In this document: one piece after another, positions 33,343 through 43,244 of the stretch
Layout: the number at the start of each line of letters is the position of its first letter
Position numbering within the stretch: position 1 is the first letter of the stretch
Origin: Crossiella sp. SN42
Lineage (GTDB): Bacteria; Actinomycetota; Actinomycetes; Mycobacteriales; Pseudonocardiaceae
DNA: 64,000 nt
Direction of reading: 5' to 3'
Assembly: GCF_023897065.1 (NCBI RefSeq)
Contig: NZ_JAMHIV010000019.1
Location: 62,001-126,000 of the forward strand
Position numbers and translations under genes: made by a program
Notes under the pieces: model-generated
Database searches by the model: none
Seen by the model: the letters and a program-made list of their open reading frames with translations, nothing else
Told to the model about the DNA's origin: nothing

Positions 33343-34607
33343 TCCGGCCGCGCCAGCGCCGCGCGGACCTCGGCCACCACGTCCTCCAGCGGCACCGGCC
33401 GCTGGTCGCCGCTGGCCAGGTCCTTGAGCTGGGCGATGCCCTCGGCCAGGTCGCGGTCGCCGAGCACCAGCGCGAACCGGGCGCCCGACTTGTCCGCGGC
33501 CTTCATCGCGCCCTTGACGCCCCGGCCGCCGTAGGCGAGGTCGGTGCGCACGCCGGCCGCGCGCAGCGCGCCGCCGACGGCCACCAGCCGCGACCGGGCC
33601 TGCTCGCCCAGTGGCACGCCGAAGACCTCGCAGCGGGCCGCGTCGCCGACCGCCAGTCCCTCGGCCTGGCAGGCCAGCACCGCGCGGTCCACGCCGAGCC
33701 CGAAGCCGATGCCGGAGACCGGCTGCCCGCCGAGCTGGGCCATCAGGCCGTCGTAGCGGCCGCCGCCGCCGATGCCGGACTGCGCGCCGAGGCCGTCGTG
33801 CACGAACTCGAAGGTGGTCTTGGTGTAGTAGTCCAGGCCGCGCACCATGCGCGGGTTCTCCACGAACTTCACGCCCAGGTCGCCGAGGTGGCCCTTGGTC
33901 CGCTCGTAGTGCTCGCGGCACTCCGGCGAGAGGTGGTCGACCATGAGCGGCGCGTCGGCGAGCAGCTCGCGGACCTCGGGGCGCTTGTCGTCGAGCACGC
34001 GCAGCGGGTTCAGCTCGGCGCGGGCGCGGGTGGCCTCGTCCAGGGGCAGCTTGGCCAGGAACGCCTGGAGCTTCTCCCGGTAGGCGGGGCGGCAGGTGTT
34101 GTCACCGAGAGAAGTGATCTCCAGCCGGAAACCGGTCAGGCCGAGCGCGCGGAACCCGGCGTCGGCCACCGAGATGACCTCGGCGTCGATGGCCGGGTCG
34201 TCGATGCCGATGGCCTCGATGCCGACCTGCTGCAGCTGCCGGTACCGCCCGGCCTGCGGGCGCTCGTAGCGGAAGAACGCGCCCGCGTAGTACAGCTTCA
34301 CCGGCAGCTGGCCGCGGTCCATGCCGTGTTCGATCACCGACCGGATCACGCCCGCGGTGCCCTCCGGCCGCAGCGTCACCGAACGGCCGCCGCGGTCGGC
34401 GAAGGTGTACATCTCCTTGCTGACCACGTCGGTGGACTCGCCGACCCCGCGGGCGAACAGCGTGGTGTCCTCGAACAGCGGCAGCTCGATGTAGCCGTAG
34501 CCGGCGCGCCGGGCCTGCTCGGTCAGGGTGTCGCGGACGTGCAGGAAGGCCGCCGAGTTCGGCGGGTAGTACTCGGGAATGCCCTTGGGAGCGGCGAAGG
34601 TGCTCAT
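33339..34607 (-). CDS. hisS: Histidine--tRNA ligase
   Basis: Class II histidyl-tRNA synthetase, 422 residues, the usual bacterial length. Motif 2 is seen as [14 protein letters not shown] (near residue 78), the histidine-binding loop as [12 protein letters not shown] near 258 and [17 protein letters not shown] near 280, with a C-terminal anticodon-binding domain ending in a conserved RDLAEG-type segment. ATG at 34607 lies 10 nt after the stop of the MBL-fold gene, so they form one operon. Order MBL hydrolase-hisS matches mycobacteria as I recall. Confidence 0.96.
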   Translation of the reverse strand: MSTFAAPKGIPEYYPPNSAAFLHVRDTLTEQARRAGYGYIELPLFEDTTLFARGVGESTDVVSKEMYTFADRGGRSVTLRPEGTAGVIRSVIEHGMDRGQLPVKLYYAGAFFRYERPQAGRYRQLQQVGIEAIGIDDPAIDAEVISVADAGFRALGLTGFRLEITSLGDNTCRPAYREKLQAFLAKLPLDEATRARAELNPLRVLDDKRPEVRELLADAPLMVDHLSPECREHYERTKGHLGDLGVKFVENPRMVRGLDYYTKTTFEFVHDGLGAQSGIGGGGRYDGLMAQLGGQPVSGIGFGLGVDRAVLACQAEGLAVGDAARCEVFGVPLGEQARSRLVAVGGALRAAGVRTDLAYGGRGVKGAMKAADKSGARFALVLGDRDLAEGIAQLKDLASGDQRPVPLEDVVAEVRAALARPE

Positions 34608-34617
34608 CGGTAGTGCG

Positions 34618-35319
34618 TCACAGTCCTCGGGTCGGGAAGGCCGGTGCGCCGCCGCCGGTCAGCCCCGTCAGGAACGGGTTGCCTGCGCGCTCGCGGCCGA
34701 TGGTGGTCGGGCTGCCGTGGCCGGGCAGCACCACGGTGTCGTCGGGAAGCGGCAACACCTTGGCGCGCAACGACTCCATGATCTTGCCGGAGTCGCCGCC
34801 CGGCAGGTCGGTGCGTCCGATGGAACCGGCGAAGAGGGTGTCGCCCGACAGCAGCAGCCGTCCGCCCTCCTCCGCGCCGGTGCGGAAGCACACCGACCCG
34901 CCGGTATGGCCTGGTGTGTGGTCGACGGTGAAGCTCAGCCCGGCGATCTCCAGCTGCTGGCCGTCGCCGAGCTCGCGGATCTCGTTCGGCTCGCGCAACG
35001 CCAGCTTGCCGCCGAAGAAGTCGGCGGCGTCCACGCCGAACCCGCGGGCCGGGTCGCTGAGCAGCGCGCGGTCATCCGGGTGGATCCAGGCCGGCACGTC
35101 GTGGCCGTCGCAGACCGGGGTGACGGAGAAGACGTGGTCGAGGTGGCCGTGGGTGAGCAGCACGGCCACCGGGGTGAGCCGGTACTGGCGCAGGGCCTGC
35201 TCGATCAGCTCCTCGGCGTCCTGCCCGGGGTCCACGATGACGCAGGCCTCGCCCTCGTCGGCGGCCAACAGGTAACAGTTGGCGGCGAGGGGGCCGGCGG
35301 GGAACCCGGCGACGAACAC
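34618..35319 (-). CDS. MBL-fold metal-dependent hydrolase (glyoxalase II-like)
   Basis: A 233-residue metallo-beta-lactamase-fold hydrolase. The metal-binding motif is LTHGHLDH near residue 60; further ligands are in HTPGHTGG (near 132), [16 protein letters not shown] and [11 protein letters not shown]. The family includes glyoxalase II and persulfide dioxygenase-like enzymes; the exact substrate is not clear. GTG at 35319 has GGAGG 7 nt upstream. It begins the hisS operon and is divergent from the membrane cyclophilin gene, as in the mycobacterial Rv2581c/Rv2582 pair. Confidence 0.9.
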   Translation of the reverse strand: MFVAGFPAGPLAANCYLLAADEGEACVIVDPGQDAEELIEQALRQYRLTPVAVLLTHGHLDHVFSVTPVCDGHDVPAWIHPDDRALLSDPARGFGVDAADFFGGKLALREPNEIRELGDGQQLEIAGLSFTVDHTPGHTGGSVCFRTGAEEGGRLLLSGDTLFAGSIGRTDLPGGDSGKIMESLRAKVLPLPDDTVVLPGHGSPTTIGRERAGNPFLTGLTGGGAPAFPTRGL

Positions 35320-35503
35320 GGAGGAACCTCCTGGTCGACTGCGACTGGATTGTCCCCTTAGCCTAGCGAGCGCCCCGAGCCGGTTTTCGCGGGTCGAACC
35401 AACGGACGACGGGTACCGCCACACTGGCCTTACACGATCCGATCTAGACTCCGCGCGCCACCACCACACCAACCAACAGGTCGACCCCCAGGGGAGGATC
35501 CAC

Positions 35504-36355
35504 GTGCCGAGCAACGAGCAGCGGCGCCAGGCTGCCAAGCGCAAGCTGGAACGGCAGCTGGAACGCCGGGCGGCGCGCGCCAAGCGCCGTCGCGTGATCG
35601 GCGTGACGGTGACCGTCGTCGCCGTACTGGCTGTCGTTGGCGGCGTCTACTGGTTGGCGACTTCGGAGAGCAGCACCGACGCCTCGGCGAACCCCTCGGA
35701 CACCTCGACCACGCCACCGCCCCCGCCGGGCAAGCAGTCCGAGGGTCCGTGCAAGTACACCGAGACTCCGGCCGAGCCCGCGGCGAAGGAGGCCGGTCTC
35801 CCGCCGGATGCGAACCCGACGCCGGACAAGGGCACGGTGCAGGCGGACTTCAAGACCAGCCAGGGTGTCATCCCGCTGACCCTGGACCGGGCCAAGGCCC
35901 CGTGCACGGTGCAGAGCTTCACCCACCTGATCGCGAAGAAGTACTACGACAACACCACCTGCCACCGCCTGACCACCGGCGAGGGCCTGAAGGTGCTGCA
36001 GTGCGGCGACCCGAAGGGCACCGGCCAGGGCGGCCCCGGCTACACGATCAAGGACGAGAAGCCGAAGGACCTGAAGGCCGGTCCCAAGGAAGGCGTCAGC
36101 ATCTACCCGCGCGGCACCCTGGCGATGGCCAAGACGCAGGCCCCGGACAGCGGCGGCAGCCAGTTCTTCATGGTCACCGGCGACTCCCAGCTCCCGCCGG
36201 AGTACACCGTCTTCGGCTCGGTGAGCGAAGAGGGCATGAAGGTCCTGGACAACGTCGCCGCCGCCGGCGCCGAAGCCGGTGAGCCCGGCGCCCCGCCCGG
36301 TGACGGCAAGCCCAAGCTCGAGACCAAGATCGAGACGGCGACGCTGAAGGGCTGA
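35504..36355 (+). CDS. Membrane-anchored cyclophilin-type peptidyl-prolyl isomerase
   Basis: A 283-residue protein with a basic coiled-coil-like N terminus (residues 1-30), one transmembrane helix (about 31-52), a Pro/Thr/Ser-rich linker (about 60-78) and an extracytoplasmic cyclophilin domain. Cyclophilin landmarks include FTHLIAKKYYDNTTCHRL, YPRGTLAMAKTQAPDSGGSQFFMV and YTVFGSVSEEGMKVLD. It likely accelerates proline isomerisation in secreted proteins. GTG at 35504 has GGGGAGG 6 nt upstream. A strong terminator follows. Orthologous in position to mycobacterial ppiB (Rv2582) next to relA. Confidence 0.94.
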   Translation: MPSNEQRRQAAKRKLERQLERRAARAKRRRVIGVTVTVVAVLAVVGGVYWLATSESSTDASANPSDTSTTPPPPPGKQSEGPCKYTETPAEPAAKEAGLPPDANPTPDKGTVQADFKTSQGVIPLTLDRAKAPCTVQSFTHLIAKKYYDNTTCHRLTTGEGLKVLQCGDPKGTGQGGPGYTIKDEKPKDLKAGPKEGVSIYPRGTLAMAKTQAPDSGGSQFFMVTGDSQLPPEYTVFGSVSEEGMKVLDNVAAAGAEAGEPGAPPGDGKPKLETKIETATLKG

Positions 36356-36373
36356 TCCCCTCGCGACAGAAAG

Positions 36374-36410
36374 AACGCCCGGCCGGGTTTTCCCTGGCCG
36401 GGCGTTTTTT
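36374..36410 (+). terminator. Rho-independent terminator after the cyclophilin gene
   Basis: An 11-bp perfect stem (AACGCCCGGCC / GGCCGGGCGTT) with an 11-nt loop, followed by a run of T to 36410. It begins 18 nt after the stop codon. Confidence 0.93.
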
Positions 36411-36840
36411 GTGGCCGGACGCCCGGAGGGACGGGACGAGGCGGGGCACGGCAAGGCGAGGCGAGGCGGGGCATGACGGGGGCGCGACAAGGGCATGGCG
36501 GGGCGCGGCAGGCGGAGCGGAGCGGGGCGGGGCGCGGCAGGTTAGGCGCGGCAGGCGGGACGCGACAGGCGGCACGGGGCGGGGCACGGCAGGCGGAGAC
36601 GCGGCGGGGCGGTGCGGGCGGGGCGGGCGCGGCGGGGCAGGGCGCGGCAAGGCGGGGTGCGGCAAGGCAGGGCAGAGCAAGGCGGGGTGCGGCAGGCGGA
36701 GGCGAGGCGCGACAGGCGGGGCGGGACGCGGCGCGACAGGCAGGGCAGGGCGGCGTCTGGCGGGGCTTGGCGGCGTTTGGCGGCTCTTGGCCGGGAACTG
36801 GCGGCGTTTGGCGGGGCCTGAGCTCTCCTGGCTGGTTTTT
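36411..36840. repeat. G-skewed low-complexity intergenic tract
   Basis: About 430 bases in which the + strand is almost free of C runs and consists of degenerate 5-6 bp words such as GGCGGGGC, GGCAAGGC and GGCAGGC. No gene, RNA or codon signal is visible. It lies between the cyclophilin terminator and the promoter of the sugar dehydrogenase gene. Confidence 0.65.
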
Positions 36841-36868
36841 GGGTCGTGGCCTGGCGCCTTGATTTCGA

Positions 36869-36898
36869 TTGACACTGAAGTCACAGGGGCTATAGACT
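36869..36898 (+). promoter_or_regulatory. Sigma-70-type promoter for the sugar dehydrogenase gene
   Basis: TTGACA (36869-36874) and TAGACT (36893-36898) are spaced 18 nt, in an AT-rich island after the G-skewed tract. A TGAC-N6-GTCA inverted repeat (36871-36884) overlaps the -35 and spacer. The predicted transcript has a leader of about 130 nt before the ATG at 37035. Confidence 0.7.
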
Positions 36899-37034
36899 AA
36901 TATGGCGGCTTGGTATAGGCCGATGAGCTGCCCTGATGGCGGATTGCTACCGCTTGGTTGCGCAGGGTAGTTGTTGGGGGCCGCGGGCGGGGGCCGGGTG
37001 GTCGCTTTGTCGGTGCGAGCCTTGGGGACCCGGA

Positions 37035-39881
37035 ATGTCTGTGCTGCGCGTGCTTCTCGCTGCCCTGCTGACCTTGACCTGTCTGGTGGGACTGCCCGCC
37101 GCGACCGCCTCGGCCACGCCACCGGGGTTTGTCGACTCTGTCGCGTTGTCGGGATTGCACGCGCCGACCAATGTGGCCTTCGCCGCGGACGGGCGGGTTT
37201 TTGTCGCGGAGAAACGTGGCATTGTGAATGTGTTCGACGGGTTGGGTGATCCGACGCCGACCGTGTTCGCCGATTTGCGCACCCAGGTGCAGGACTACTG
37301 GGACCGGGGATTGCTGGGGCTGGCGTTGCATCCGCGGTTTCCGGTGGTGCCGCACGTGTACGTCGCCTATACCTACGACGCGATTCCCGGGGGTGTGGCA
37401 CCGGCTTGGGGGGACACCTGTCCTGATCCGCCGGGGGCGACCGTGAATGGGTGTGTGGTGCAGGGGCGGGTGTCCCGGTTGGTGGCCAGTGGGAATACCG
37501 GGACCGAGCAGGTGGTGCTGACCTCGTGGTGTCAGCAGTTTCCCAGCCATACCGTGGGTGAGTTGCGGTTCGGGGCTGATGGGGCGCTCTATGTGAGCGC
37601 CGGGGACGGGGCCAGCTTCAACTATGCCGACTGGGGGCAGACCAAGAATCCGTGCGCGGATCCGCCTGGGGCCGCCGGGTCCAGCCTGTCGCCGCCCGCG
37701 GCGCAGGGTGGGGCGGTGCGGGCGCAGGCGGTGCGACGGCCAGCTGGGCAGCCTCGGGTGTTGAACGGGTCGGTGATTCGCATTGATCCGGATACCGGGG
37801 CCGGGTTGCCGGGGAATCCGTTCGCGGGGAGTTCGGATCCGAACGCACGGCGGGTCACCGCTTATGGGTTGCGGAATCCGTTCCGGTTCACGGTGCGGCC
37901 GGGGACTTCGGAGCTGTGGGTGGCCGATGTGGGGTGGGGCACCTGGGAGGAGATCAACCGGGTGGTCAATCCGGCCGATGCCACCGCGGAGAACTTCGGC
38001 TGGCCTTGTTATGAGGGCACGGCTCGGCAGGGCGGTTATGACGGGGCGAACCTGGACTCCTGCGAACAGCTCTACGCGGGGGCCGGGCAACAGGCTCCCT
38101 ATTACGCCTATCGGCATGACGGTTCGGTGGTGGCCGGGGACGGGTGCCCGACCGGGAGCTCTTCGGTGACGGGGCTGGCTTTTGAGCAGGGCAGCGCTTA
38201 TCCGGCGGAGTATCGGGGGGCGTTGTTCTTCGCGGACTCCTCGCGGGGTTGTGTGTGGGCGATGCGCACCGGGGCGAACGGGTTGCCGGATCCGGCGCGG
38301 ATCGTCACCGTCGCCACCGGGGTGCGGATTCCGGTGCAGATCCTGCGCGGACCGGGCGGGGACATGTTCTACCTGGCGCTGGGGGCGGGTGAGCTGCGGC
38401 GGTTGAGCTATCCGGCGGGCAACCGGGCGCCGACGGCGGTGGCGACCGCGACCCCGGCCAGTGGGCCCGCGCCGTTGACGGTGCGGTTCGACGGGTCGCG
38501 GTCCACCGATCCGGACGCCGACGCGCTGACCTACGGCTGGGACCTCGACGGGGACGGCGCCTATGACGACTCGACGCTGCCCCGGCCCAGCTGGACCTAC
38601 GGTCAGGTCAGCCAGGTGACCGTGCGGCTGCGGGTGACCGATCCGGCCGGGTTGTCCGGGACCACCTCGGTGACGGTGACCGTGGGTCAGCCGCCGCCGC
38701 AGGACCCGGTGCCGGTGATCGCCAGTCCTACGGCGGCGCTGCGCTGGCAGGTGGGGCAGCGGATCCCGTTCAGCGGCAGCGCCACCGATCCGCAGGACGG
38801 ACCGTTGCCCGCCTCGGCGCTGACCTGGCGGCTGGTGTTGCACCACTGTCCGAGCAACTGCCACACCCATCCGGTGCAGAGCTTCACCGGGGTGGCCGGT
38901 GGGGAGTTCTTCGCGCCGGACCACGAGTACCCGTCGTTCCTGGAGCTGGTGCTGACCGCGCGGGACTCCGGCGGGCGGGAGGCCAGCAGCTCGGTGCGGC
39001 TGGACCCGCGGACGGTGCAGCTGAGCTTCGCCACCGACCCGCCGGGGTTGCAGCTGACCACGTTCTCCCAGACCCAGGTCACCCCGTTCACCAGGACGGT
39101 CATCGTCGGGTCGGCGAACTCGGTGTCCGCGCCCAGTCCGCAGACGTTGTCCGGCACCAGCTTCGGGTTCACCTCCTGGTCCGACGGCGGCGCGAACAGC
39201 CACGTGGTCACCGCGCCGGCCACCGCGACCACCTACACCGCGCGCTACCGGGCCAGTGGGCTGCTCGCGGAGTACGGCTTCGACGCGGGCAGCGGGAGCA
39301 CCGCCGCCGATGACAGCGGCAGTGGGCGCACCGGCACGGTCACCGGCGCGCAGTGGGTGACCACCGGCCGGTTCGGGCGGGCGCTGCGCTTCGACGGGGT
39401 CGACGACTGGGTCACCGTGCCCGGCCACACCAGCCTGTCCCCGGCCCGGTTCACCCTCTCCGCCTGGGTGCAGCCGAGCGCGGCGAGCACGCAGTGGCGC
39501 ACGATCGCGTTGCGGGAGACCACGAACGGGCTCAGCTACGGCCTCTACGCCAGTTCGCCGTCGCGGGGCCCTGGCGCGGCGGCGCGGGTCGGCGGGGTGG
39601 AGCGGGACACCGCGAGTGCGACCGCGTTACCGGCAGGCCAGTGGTCGTATGTGAGCGCGACCTACGACGGGAGCGTGCTGCGGCTCTACGTCAACGGCTC
39701 GCTGGTGGCCAGCCAAGCGGTGGCCGGGTCGGTGACCGCGTCCACCGGGGTGTTGCGGATCGGCGGGAACGCGGTGTGGCGCAACGAGTTCTTCGCCGGG
39801 CTGATCGACGAGGTGCGGCTCTACGACCGGGCGCTGAGCCCGGCCGAGCTGGCCGCGGACCAGGCCAGGCCGGTGAACTGA
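37035..39881 (+). CDS. Secreted PQQ-type sugar dehydrogenase with PKD and LamG domains
   Basis: A 948-residue exported protein. A signal peptide spans about residues 1-26 (hydrophobic LLAALLTLTCLVGLPA, cleavage near ATASA). A glucose/sorbosone dehydrogenase-like beta propeller follows to about 485 (LGLALHPRFP, GELRFGADGALYVSAGDG, AYGLRNPFRFTVRPG, ENFGWPCYEG). A PKD domain covers about 490-585 (APLTVRFDGSRSTDPDAD), then an Ig-like segment common in this family, then a C-terminal LamG/concanavalin-like domain (about 775-945, DGVDDWVTVPGH). It probably oxidises or binds extracellular carbohydrate. The 5' half uses GGG, TTG, TAT and CAT codons more freely than its neighbours. ATG at 37035 starts the signal peptide; an in-frame ATG at 36936 would add an implausible extension. 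Confidence 0.88.
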   Translation: MSVLRVLLAALLTLTCLVGLPAATASATPPGFVDSVALSGLHAPTNVAFAADGRVFVAEKRGIVNVFDGLGDPTPTVFADLRTQVQDYWDRGLLGLALHPRFPVVPHVYVAYTYDAIPGGVAPAWGDTCPDPPGATVNGCVVQGRVSRLVASGNTGTEQVVLTSWCQQFPSHTVGELRFGADGALYVSAGDGASFNYADWGQTKNPCADPPGAAGSSLSPPAAQGGAVRAQAVRRPAGQPRVLNGSVIRIDPDTGAGLPGNPFAGSSDPNARRVTAYGLRNPFRFTVRPGTSELWVADVGWGTWEEINRVVNPADATAENFGWPCYEGTARQGGYDGANLDSCEQLYAGAGQQAPYYAYRHDGSVVAGDGCPTGSSSVTGLAFEQGSAYPAEYRGALFFADSSRGCVWAMRTGANGLPDPARIVTVATGVRIPVQILRGPGGDMFYLALGAGELRRLSYPAGNRAPTAVATATPASGPAPLTVRFDGSRSTDPDADALTYGWDLDGDGAYDDSTLPRPSWTYGQVSQVTVRLRVTDPAGLSGTTSVTVTVGQPPPQDPVPVIASPTAALRWQVGQRIPFSGSATDPQDGPLPASALTWRLVLHHCPSNCHTHPVQSFTGVAGGEFFAPDHEYPSFLELVLTARDSGGREASSSVRLDPRTVQLSFATDPPGLQLTTFSQTQVTPFTRTVIVGSANSVSAPSPQTLSGTSFGFTSWSDGGANSHVVTAPATATTYTARYRASGLLAEYGFDAGSGSTAADDSGSGRTGTVTGAQWVTTGRFGRALRFDGVDDWVTVPGHTSLSPARFTLSAWVQPSAASTQWRTIALRETTNGLSYGLYASSPSRGPGAAARVGGVERDTASATALPAGQWSYVSATYDGSVLRLYVNGSLVASQAVAGSVTASTGVLRIGGNAVWRNEFFAGLIDEVRLYDRALSPAELAADQARPVN

Positions 39882-39930
39882 GCGCGGTCCCGGCCTGGAC
39901 TCCCGGGGCGGGGACTGCTAGAGATCTCGC

Positions 39931-40728
39931 GTGAGCACGGAGACGATCCAACTGCACTGCGTCAACTCGTGGGAGGCCGCGTTCCTGCGCGAGGAGGTGC
40001 GCGGCTACTTCACCCCGGAGGTCGATCTCCGGCCGGGGGCGACCGTGCTCGACGTGGGCGCCAACATCGGCGTCTTCGCCGCGGCCGTCTACGAGCGGCT
40101 GGGCGGTGACGTGCGGCTGTTCGCCTTCGAGCCGATGCCGCCGCTGCACGCGACGCTGGCCCGCAACGCCGAGGAGTTCTTCGACGGCAAGCTGACCGCG
40201 CTGCCCTACGGGCTGGCCGCCGCCGAGCACGAGCTCGACTTCAGCTACTTCCCGGCCGCGACGATCTTCTCCTCCTCGCTGCGCGACGCGGGCAACATCG
40301 AGCAGGAGCGGCGGCGGGTCACCGCCAGCGTGGTGGAGATGATCCGGCAGGGCGGCATGGGACCGGCGCTGCGCCGGGTGCCCGCGCCGGTGCTGCGTTT
40401 CCTGGTGGGCCGCAAGCTGCGGGTGATGCGCGAGCTGGAGACCCACCGGGTGCGGGTCCGGCCGCTCTCGGCGGTGATCGAGGAGCAGGGCATCGAGGCG
40501 ATCGACCTGCTCAAGATCGACGTCGAGGGCGCGGAGCTGGACGTGCTGCACGGCATCGAGGACCGGCACTGGCCGCTCATCCGGCAGTCGGTGGTCGAGG
40601 TCGAGGGCTGGGCGGCCAACCGCGACCGGATCAGCGAGGTGTTCACCGCGCGCGGCTACACCGTGCGGCCCGAGCAGGACCCGGCGCAGCGGGCCGCCGA
40701 CATCGGCATGGTCTTCGCGGCCCGCTAG
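39931..40728 (+). CDS. FkbM-family SAM-dependent methyltransferase
   Basis: A 265-residue methyltransferase. The SAM-binding motif I is ATVLDVGANIGVFAAAVYE (near residue 36-54), motif II has LFAFEPMPPLH, and the FkbM signature LLKIDVEGAELDVLHGI lies near 195. FkbM enzymes O-methylate sugars or polyketides; no biosynthetic cluster surrounds it, so the substrate is unknown. GTG at 39931 lacks a strong Shine-Dalgarno. It converges on relA with 9 nt between stops. Confidence 0.88.
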   Translation: MSTETIQLHCVNSWEAAFLREEVRGYFTPEVDLRPGATVLDVGANIGVFAAAVYERLGGDVRLFAFEPMPPLHATLARNAEEFFDGKLTALPYGLAAAEHELDFSYFPAATIFSSSLRDAGNIEQERRRVTASVVEMIRQGGMGPALRRVPAPVLRFLVGRKLRVMRELETHRVRVRPLSAVIEEQGIEAIDLLKIDVEGAELDVLHGIEDRHWPLIRQSVVEVEGWAANRDRISEVFTARGYTVRPEQDPAQRAADIGMVFAAR

Positions 40729-40737
40729 CGGCCTGGT

Positions 40738-43038
40738 TCAGCTGGCCGAGGTGACCCGGTACACGTCGTAGACGCCCTCCACGTTGCGCACCGCCTTGAG
40801 CACGTGGCCGAGGTGTTTCGGGTCGCCCATCTCGAAGGCGAACCGGCTCACCGCGACCCGGTCCCGCGAGGTGGTCACCGAGGCGGAGAGGATGTTGACC
40901 CGTTCGTCGGCGAGCACCTTGGTGATGTCGGAGAGCAGCCGGTGCCGGTCCAGGGCCTCGACCTGGATGGCGACCAGGAACACCGAGGACGCCGAGGGAG
41001 CCCATTCGACCTCCAGGAGGCGTTCCGGGCTGGCCTGGAGCTCCTCGCTGTTGGTGCAGTCGGTGCGGTGCACGCTGACCCCGCCGCCCCGGGTGACGAA
41101 GCCGAGGATCTCATCGCCCGGCACCGGGGTGCAGCAGCGGGCGAGCTTGACCCACACGTCGCTGGTGCCCTTGACCACCACGCCGGCGTCCACGCCGCGG
41201 CGGCGCTGCACGGTGGAGGGGGTGGCCCGGTCGGCCAGCTCCTCCTCGGCGTGCTCCACCCCGCCGAGCAGGGCGACCAGGCGCTGCACCAGGTGGCGGG
41301 CGGAGACGTGGCCCTCGCCGACGGCGGCGTAGAGGGAGCTGACGTCGAGGTAGCGGAGCTCGCGGGCCAGCGCGGTGACCGAGTCGGCGGAGACCAGGCG
41401 CTGCATGGGCAGGCCGACCCGGCGGACCTCCTTGGCGATCTGGTCCTTGCCGGCCTCGATGGCCTCTTCGCGGCGTTCCTTGGCGAACCACTGCTTGATC
41501 TTGGTCTTGGCGCGCGGGCTGGCCGCGAACTGCAACCAGTCGCGGCTGGGTCCCGCGCCTTCGGCCTTGGAGGTGAAGATCTCCACGACCTCGCCGTTCT
41601 CCAGCTTGCGCTCGAGTGCGACCAGGCGGCCGTTGACGCGGGCGCCGATGCAGCGGTGCCCGACCTCGGTGTGCACCGCGTAGGCGAAGTCCACCGGGGT
41701 GGAGCCTGCGGGCAGGGTCACCACGTCGCCCTTGGGGGTGAAGACGAAGATCTCCTTGACCGCGAGGTCGTAGCGCAGCGACTCCAGGAACTCGCCAGGG
41801 TCGGCGGCCTCCCGCTGCCAGTCCAGCAGCTGGCGCATCCAGGCCATCTCGTCGACCTCGACGCCCTTGTGGGTGCCGCGGGTCTCCTTGTAGCGCCAGT
41901 GCGCGGCGATGCCGTACTCGGCGGTGCGGTGCATCTCGTAGGTGCGGATCTGCACCTCGAGGGGTTTGCCATCGGGGCCGATCACGGTGGTGTGCAGGGA
42001 CTGGTAGACGCCGAAGCGGGGCTGGGCGACGTAGTCCTTGAACCGGCCGGGCATGGGCTGCCAGAGCGCGTGCACCACGCCCATCGCGGCGTAGCAGTCG
42101 CGCACCTCGTCGACCAGGATGCGCACGCCGACCAGGTCGTGGATGTCGTCGAAGTCGCGGCCGCGGACGATCATCTTCTGGTGGATGGAGTAGTAGTGCT
42201 TGGGGCGGCCTTCCACCCTGGCCAGGATGCGCGCGGACTCCAGGTGCCCGGAGAGCTCGTCGGTGACCTTGCGCAGGTGCTTGTCCCGGCTGGGCGCGCG
42301 GTTGGCGACCAGGCGGACGATCTCGTCGTACTTCTTGGGCTGCAGGATGGCGAAGGCCAGGTCCTCCAGCTCCCACTTGACCGTGGCCATGCCCAGGCGG
42401 TGGGCCAGCGGGGCGAGGACCTCCAGGGTCTCGCGGGCCTTGCGGGCCTGCTTCTCCGGGGCCAGGAAGCGCATGGTGCGCATGTTGTGCAGCCGGTCGG
42501 CGAGCTTGATCACCAGCACCCGGGGGTCGCGGGCCATGGCGATGACCATCTTGCGGATGGTCTCGGCCTCGGCGGCGGCGCCCAGCTTGACCTTGTCCAG
42601 CTTGGTGACGCCGTCGACGAGGTGGGCGACCTCGTCGCCGAACTCCTCGCTGAGGGCGTCCAGGGAGTAGTCGGTGTCCTCGACGGTGTCGTGCAGCAGC
42701 GCGGCGACCAGGGTGATGGTGTCCATGCCGAGCTCGGCCAGGATGGTGGCCACCGCGAGCGGGTGCGTGATGTAGGGGTCGCCGGACTTGCGGCGCTGTT
42801 CCCGGTGCTTGTCCTCGGCGACGTCGTAGGCGTGCTGGAGCAGCGCGAGGTCGGCCTTGGGGTGCAGTTCGCGGTGCACCGCGGCCAGGGGTTCGAGGAC
42901 CTGTTTGACCGGGGCGGCGCGCTGCGCGGTGATCCGCCGGGCCAGCCGTGCGCGCACCCGCCGGGTGGCTGAGGGCGGCGGCGCGGGGAGCGCCGGCTGC
43001 GCCACTACGGAGGCTTCGACGTCTTGGCTCAAGTGCAC
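40738..43038 (-). CDS. relA: Bifunctional (p)ppGpp synthetase/hydrolase (Rel)
   Basis: The RSH stringent-response enzyme of actinobacteria, 766 residues. The HD hydrolase domain has [14 protein letters not shown] and [12 protein letters not shown]; the synthetase domain has [20 protein letters not shown] and [17 protein letters not shown]; then TGS ([20 protein letters not shown]), a zinc-finger/conserved cysteine domain ([14 protein letters not shown]) and a C-terminal ACT domain ([18 protein letters not shown]). Both catalytic halves look intact, so it should make and degrade (p)ppGpp. GTG at 43038 gives HLSQDVEAS; a GAGGAA element lies about 12 nt upstream. Further upstream ATG at 43209 would add an atypical basic leader. 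Confidence 0.96.
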   Translation of the reverse strand: MHLSQDVEASVVAQPALPAPPPSATRRVRARLARRITAQRAAPVKQVLEPLAAVHRELHPKADLALLQHAYDVAEDKHREQRRKSGDPYITHPLAVATILAELGMDTITLVAALLHDTVEDTDYSLDALSEEFGDEVAHLVDGVTKLDKVKLGAAAEAETIRKMVIAMARDPRVLVIKLADRLHNMRTMRFLAPEKQARKARETLEVLAPLAHRLGMATVKWELEDLAFAILQPKKYDEIVRLVANRAPSRDKHLRKVTDELSGHLESARILARVEGRPKHYYSIHQKMIVRGRDFDDIHDLVGVRILVDEVRDCYAAMGVVHALWQPMPGRFKDYVAQPRFGVYQSLHTTVIGPDGKPLEVQIRTYEMHRTAEYGIAAHWRYKETRGTHKGVEVDEMAWMRQLLDWQREAADPGEFLESLRYDLAVKEIFVFTPKGDVVTLPAGSTPVDFAYAVHTEVGHRCIGARVNGRLVALERKLENGEVVEIFTSKAEGAGPSRDWLQFAASPRAKTKIKQWFAKERREEAIEAGKDQIAKEVRRVGLPMQRLVSADSVTALARELRYLDVSSLYAAVGEGHVSARHLVQRLVALLGGVEHAEEELADRATPSTVQRRRGVDAGVVVKGTSDVWVKLARCCTPVPGDEILGFVTRGGGVSVHRTDCTNSEELQASPERLLEVEWAPSASSVFLVAIQVEALDRHRLLSDITKVLADERVNILSASVTTSRDRVAVSRFAFEMGDPKHLGHVLKAVRNVEGVYDVYRVTSAS

Positions 43039-43120
43039 GCTCCCGGATTTCCTCGGGTTGCCGAGGCCACCGACCCCGGTAACCGAGGATAACGCCACAG
43101 GTCGTGCGGGACGCGCGGGT

Positions 43121-43131
43121 GTTCGACGAAC
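43121..43131. promoter_or_regulatory. Short palindrome upstream of relA
   Basis: GTTCG-A-CGAAC, a perfect inverted repeat about 80 nt upstream of the relA start, in the region between relA and the FKBP gene. The arms are those of a LexA box in the opposite order and the spacing is wrong for LexA, so the binding protein, if any, is unknown. Confidence 0.3.
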
Positions 43132-43244
43132 GTGAAGAGTGACACGACGAACAGCGTCCGGCTTACCGCTGGACCGATCATTTTTCGCCGTGTGTGCGGT
43201 CCCGGTCACCGTGCGTGTGCACCGGCGACCGGAACCGCACCCGG

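Noticed and set aside
36936-37034. Upstream ATG extending the sugar dehydrogenase by 33 residues
   Set aside because: It would bury the signal peptide behind a Cys/Trp-rich leader; the ATG at 37035 starts a standard signal peptide.
40804-42972. A 722-codon open frame on the + strand opposite relA
   Set aside because: Antisense shadow of relA caused by high GC; no start context and no recognisable domain.
43039-43209. Longer relA start at 43209
   Set aside because: Adds 57 basic residues unlike known Rel N termini; GTG at 43038 fits the family and has a nearby purine-rich site.
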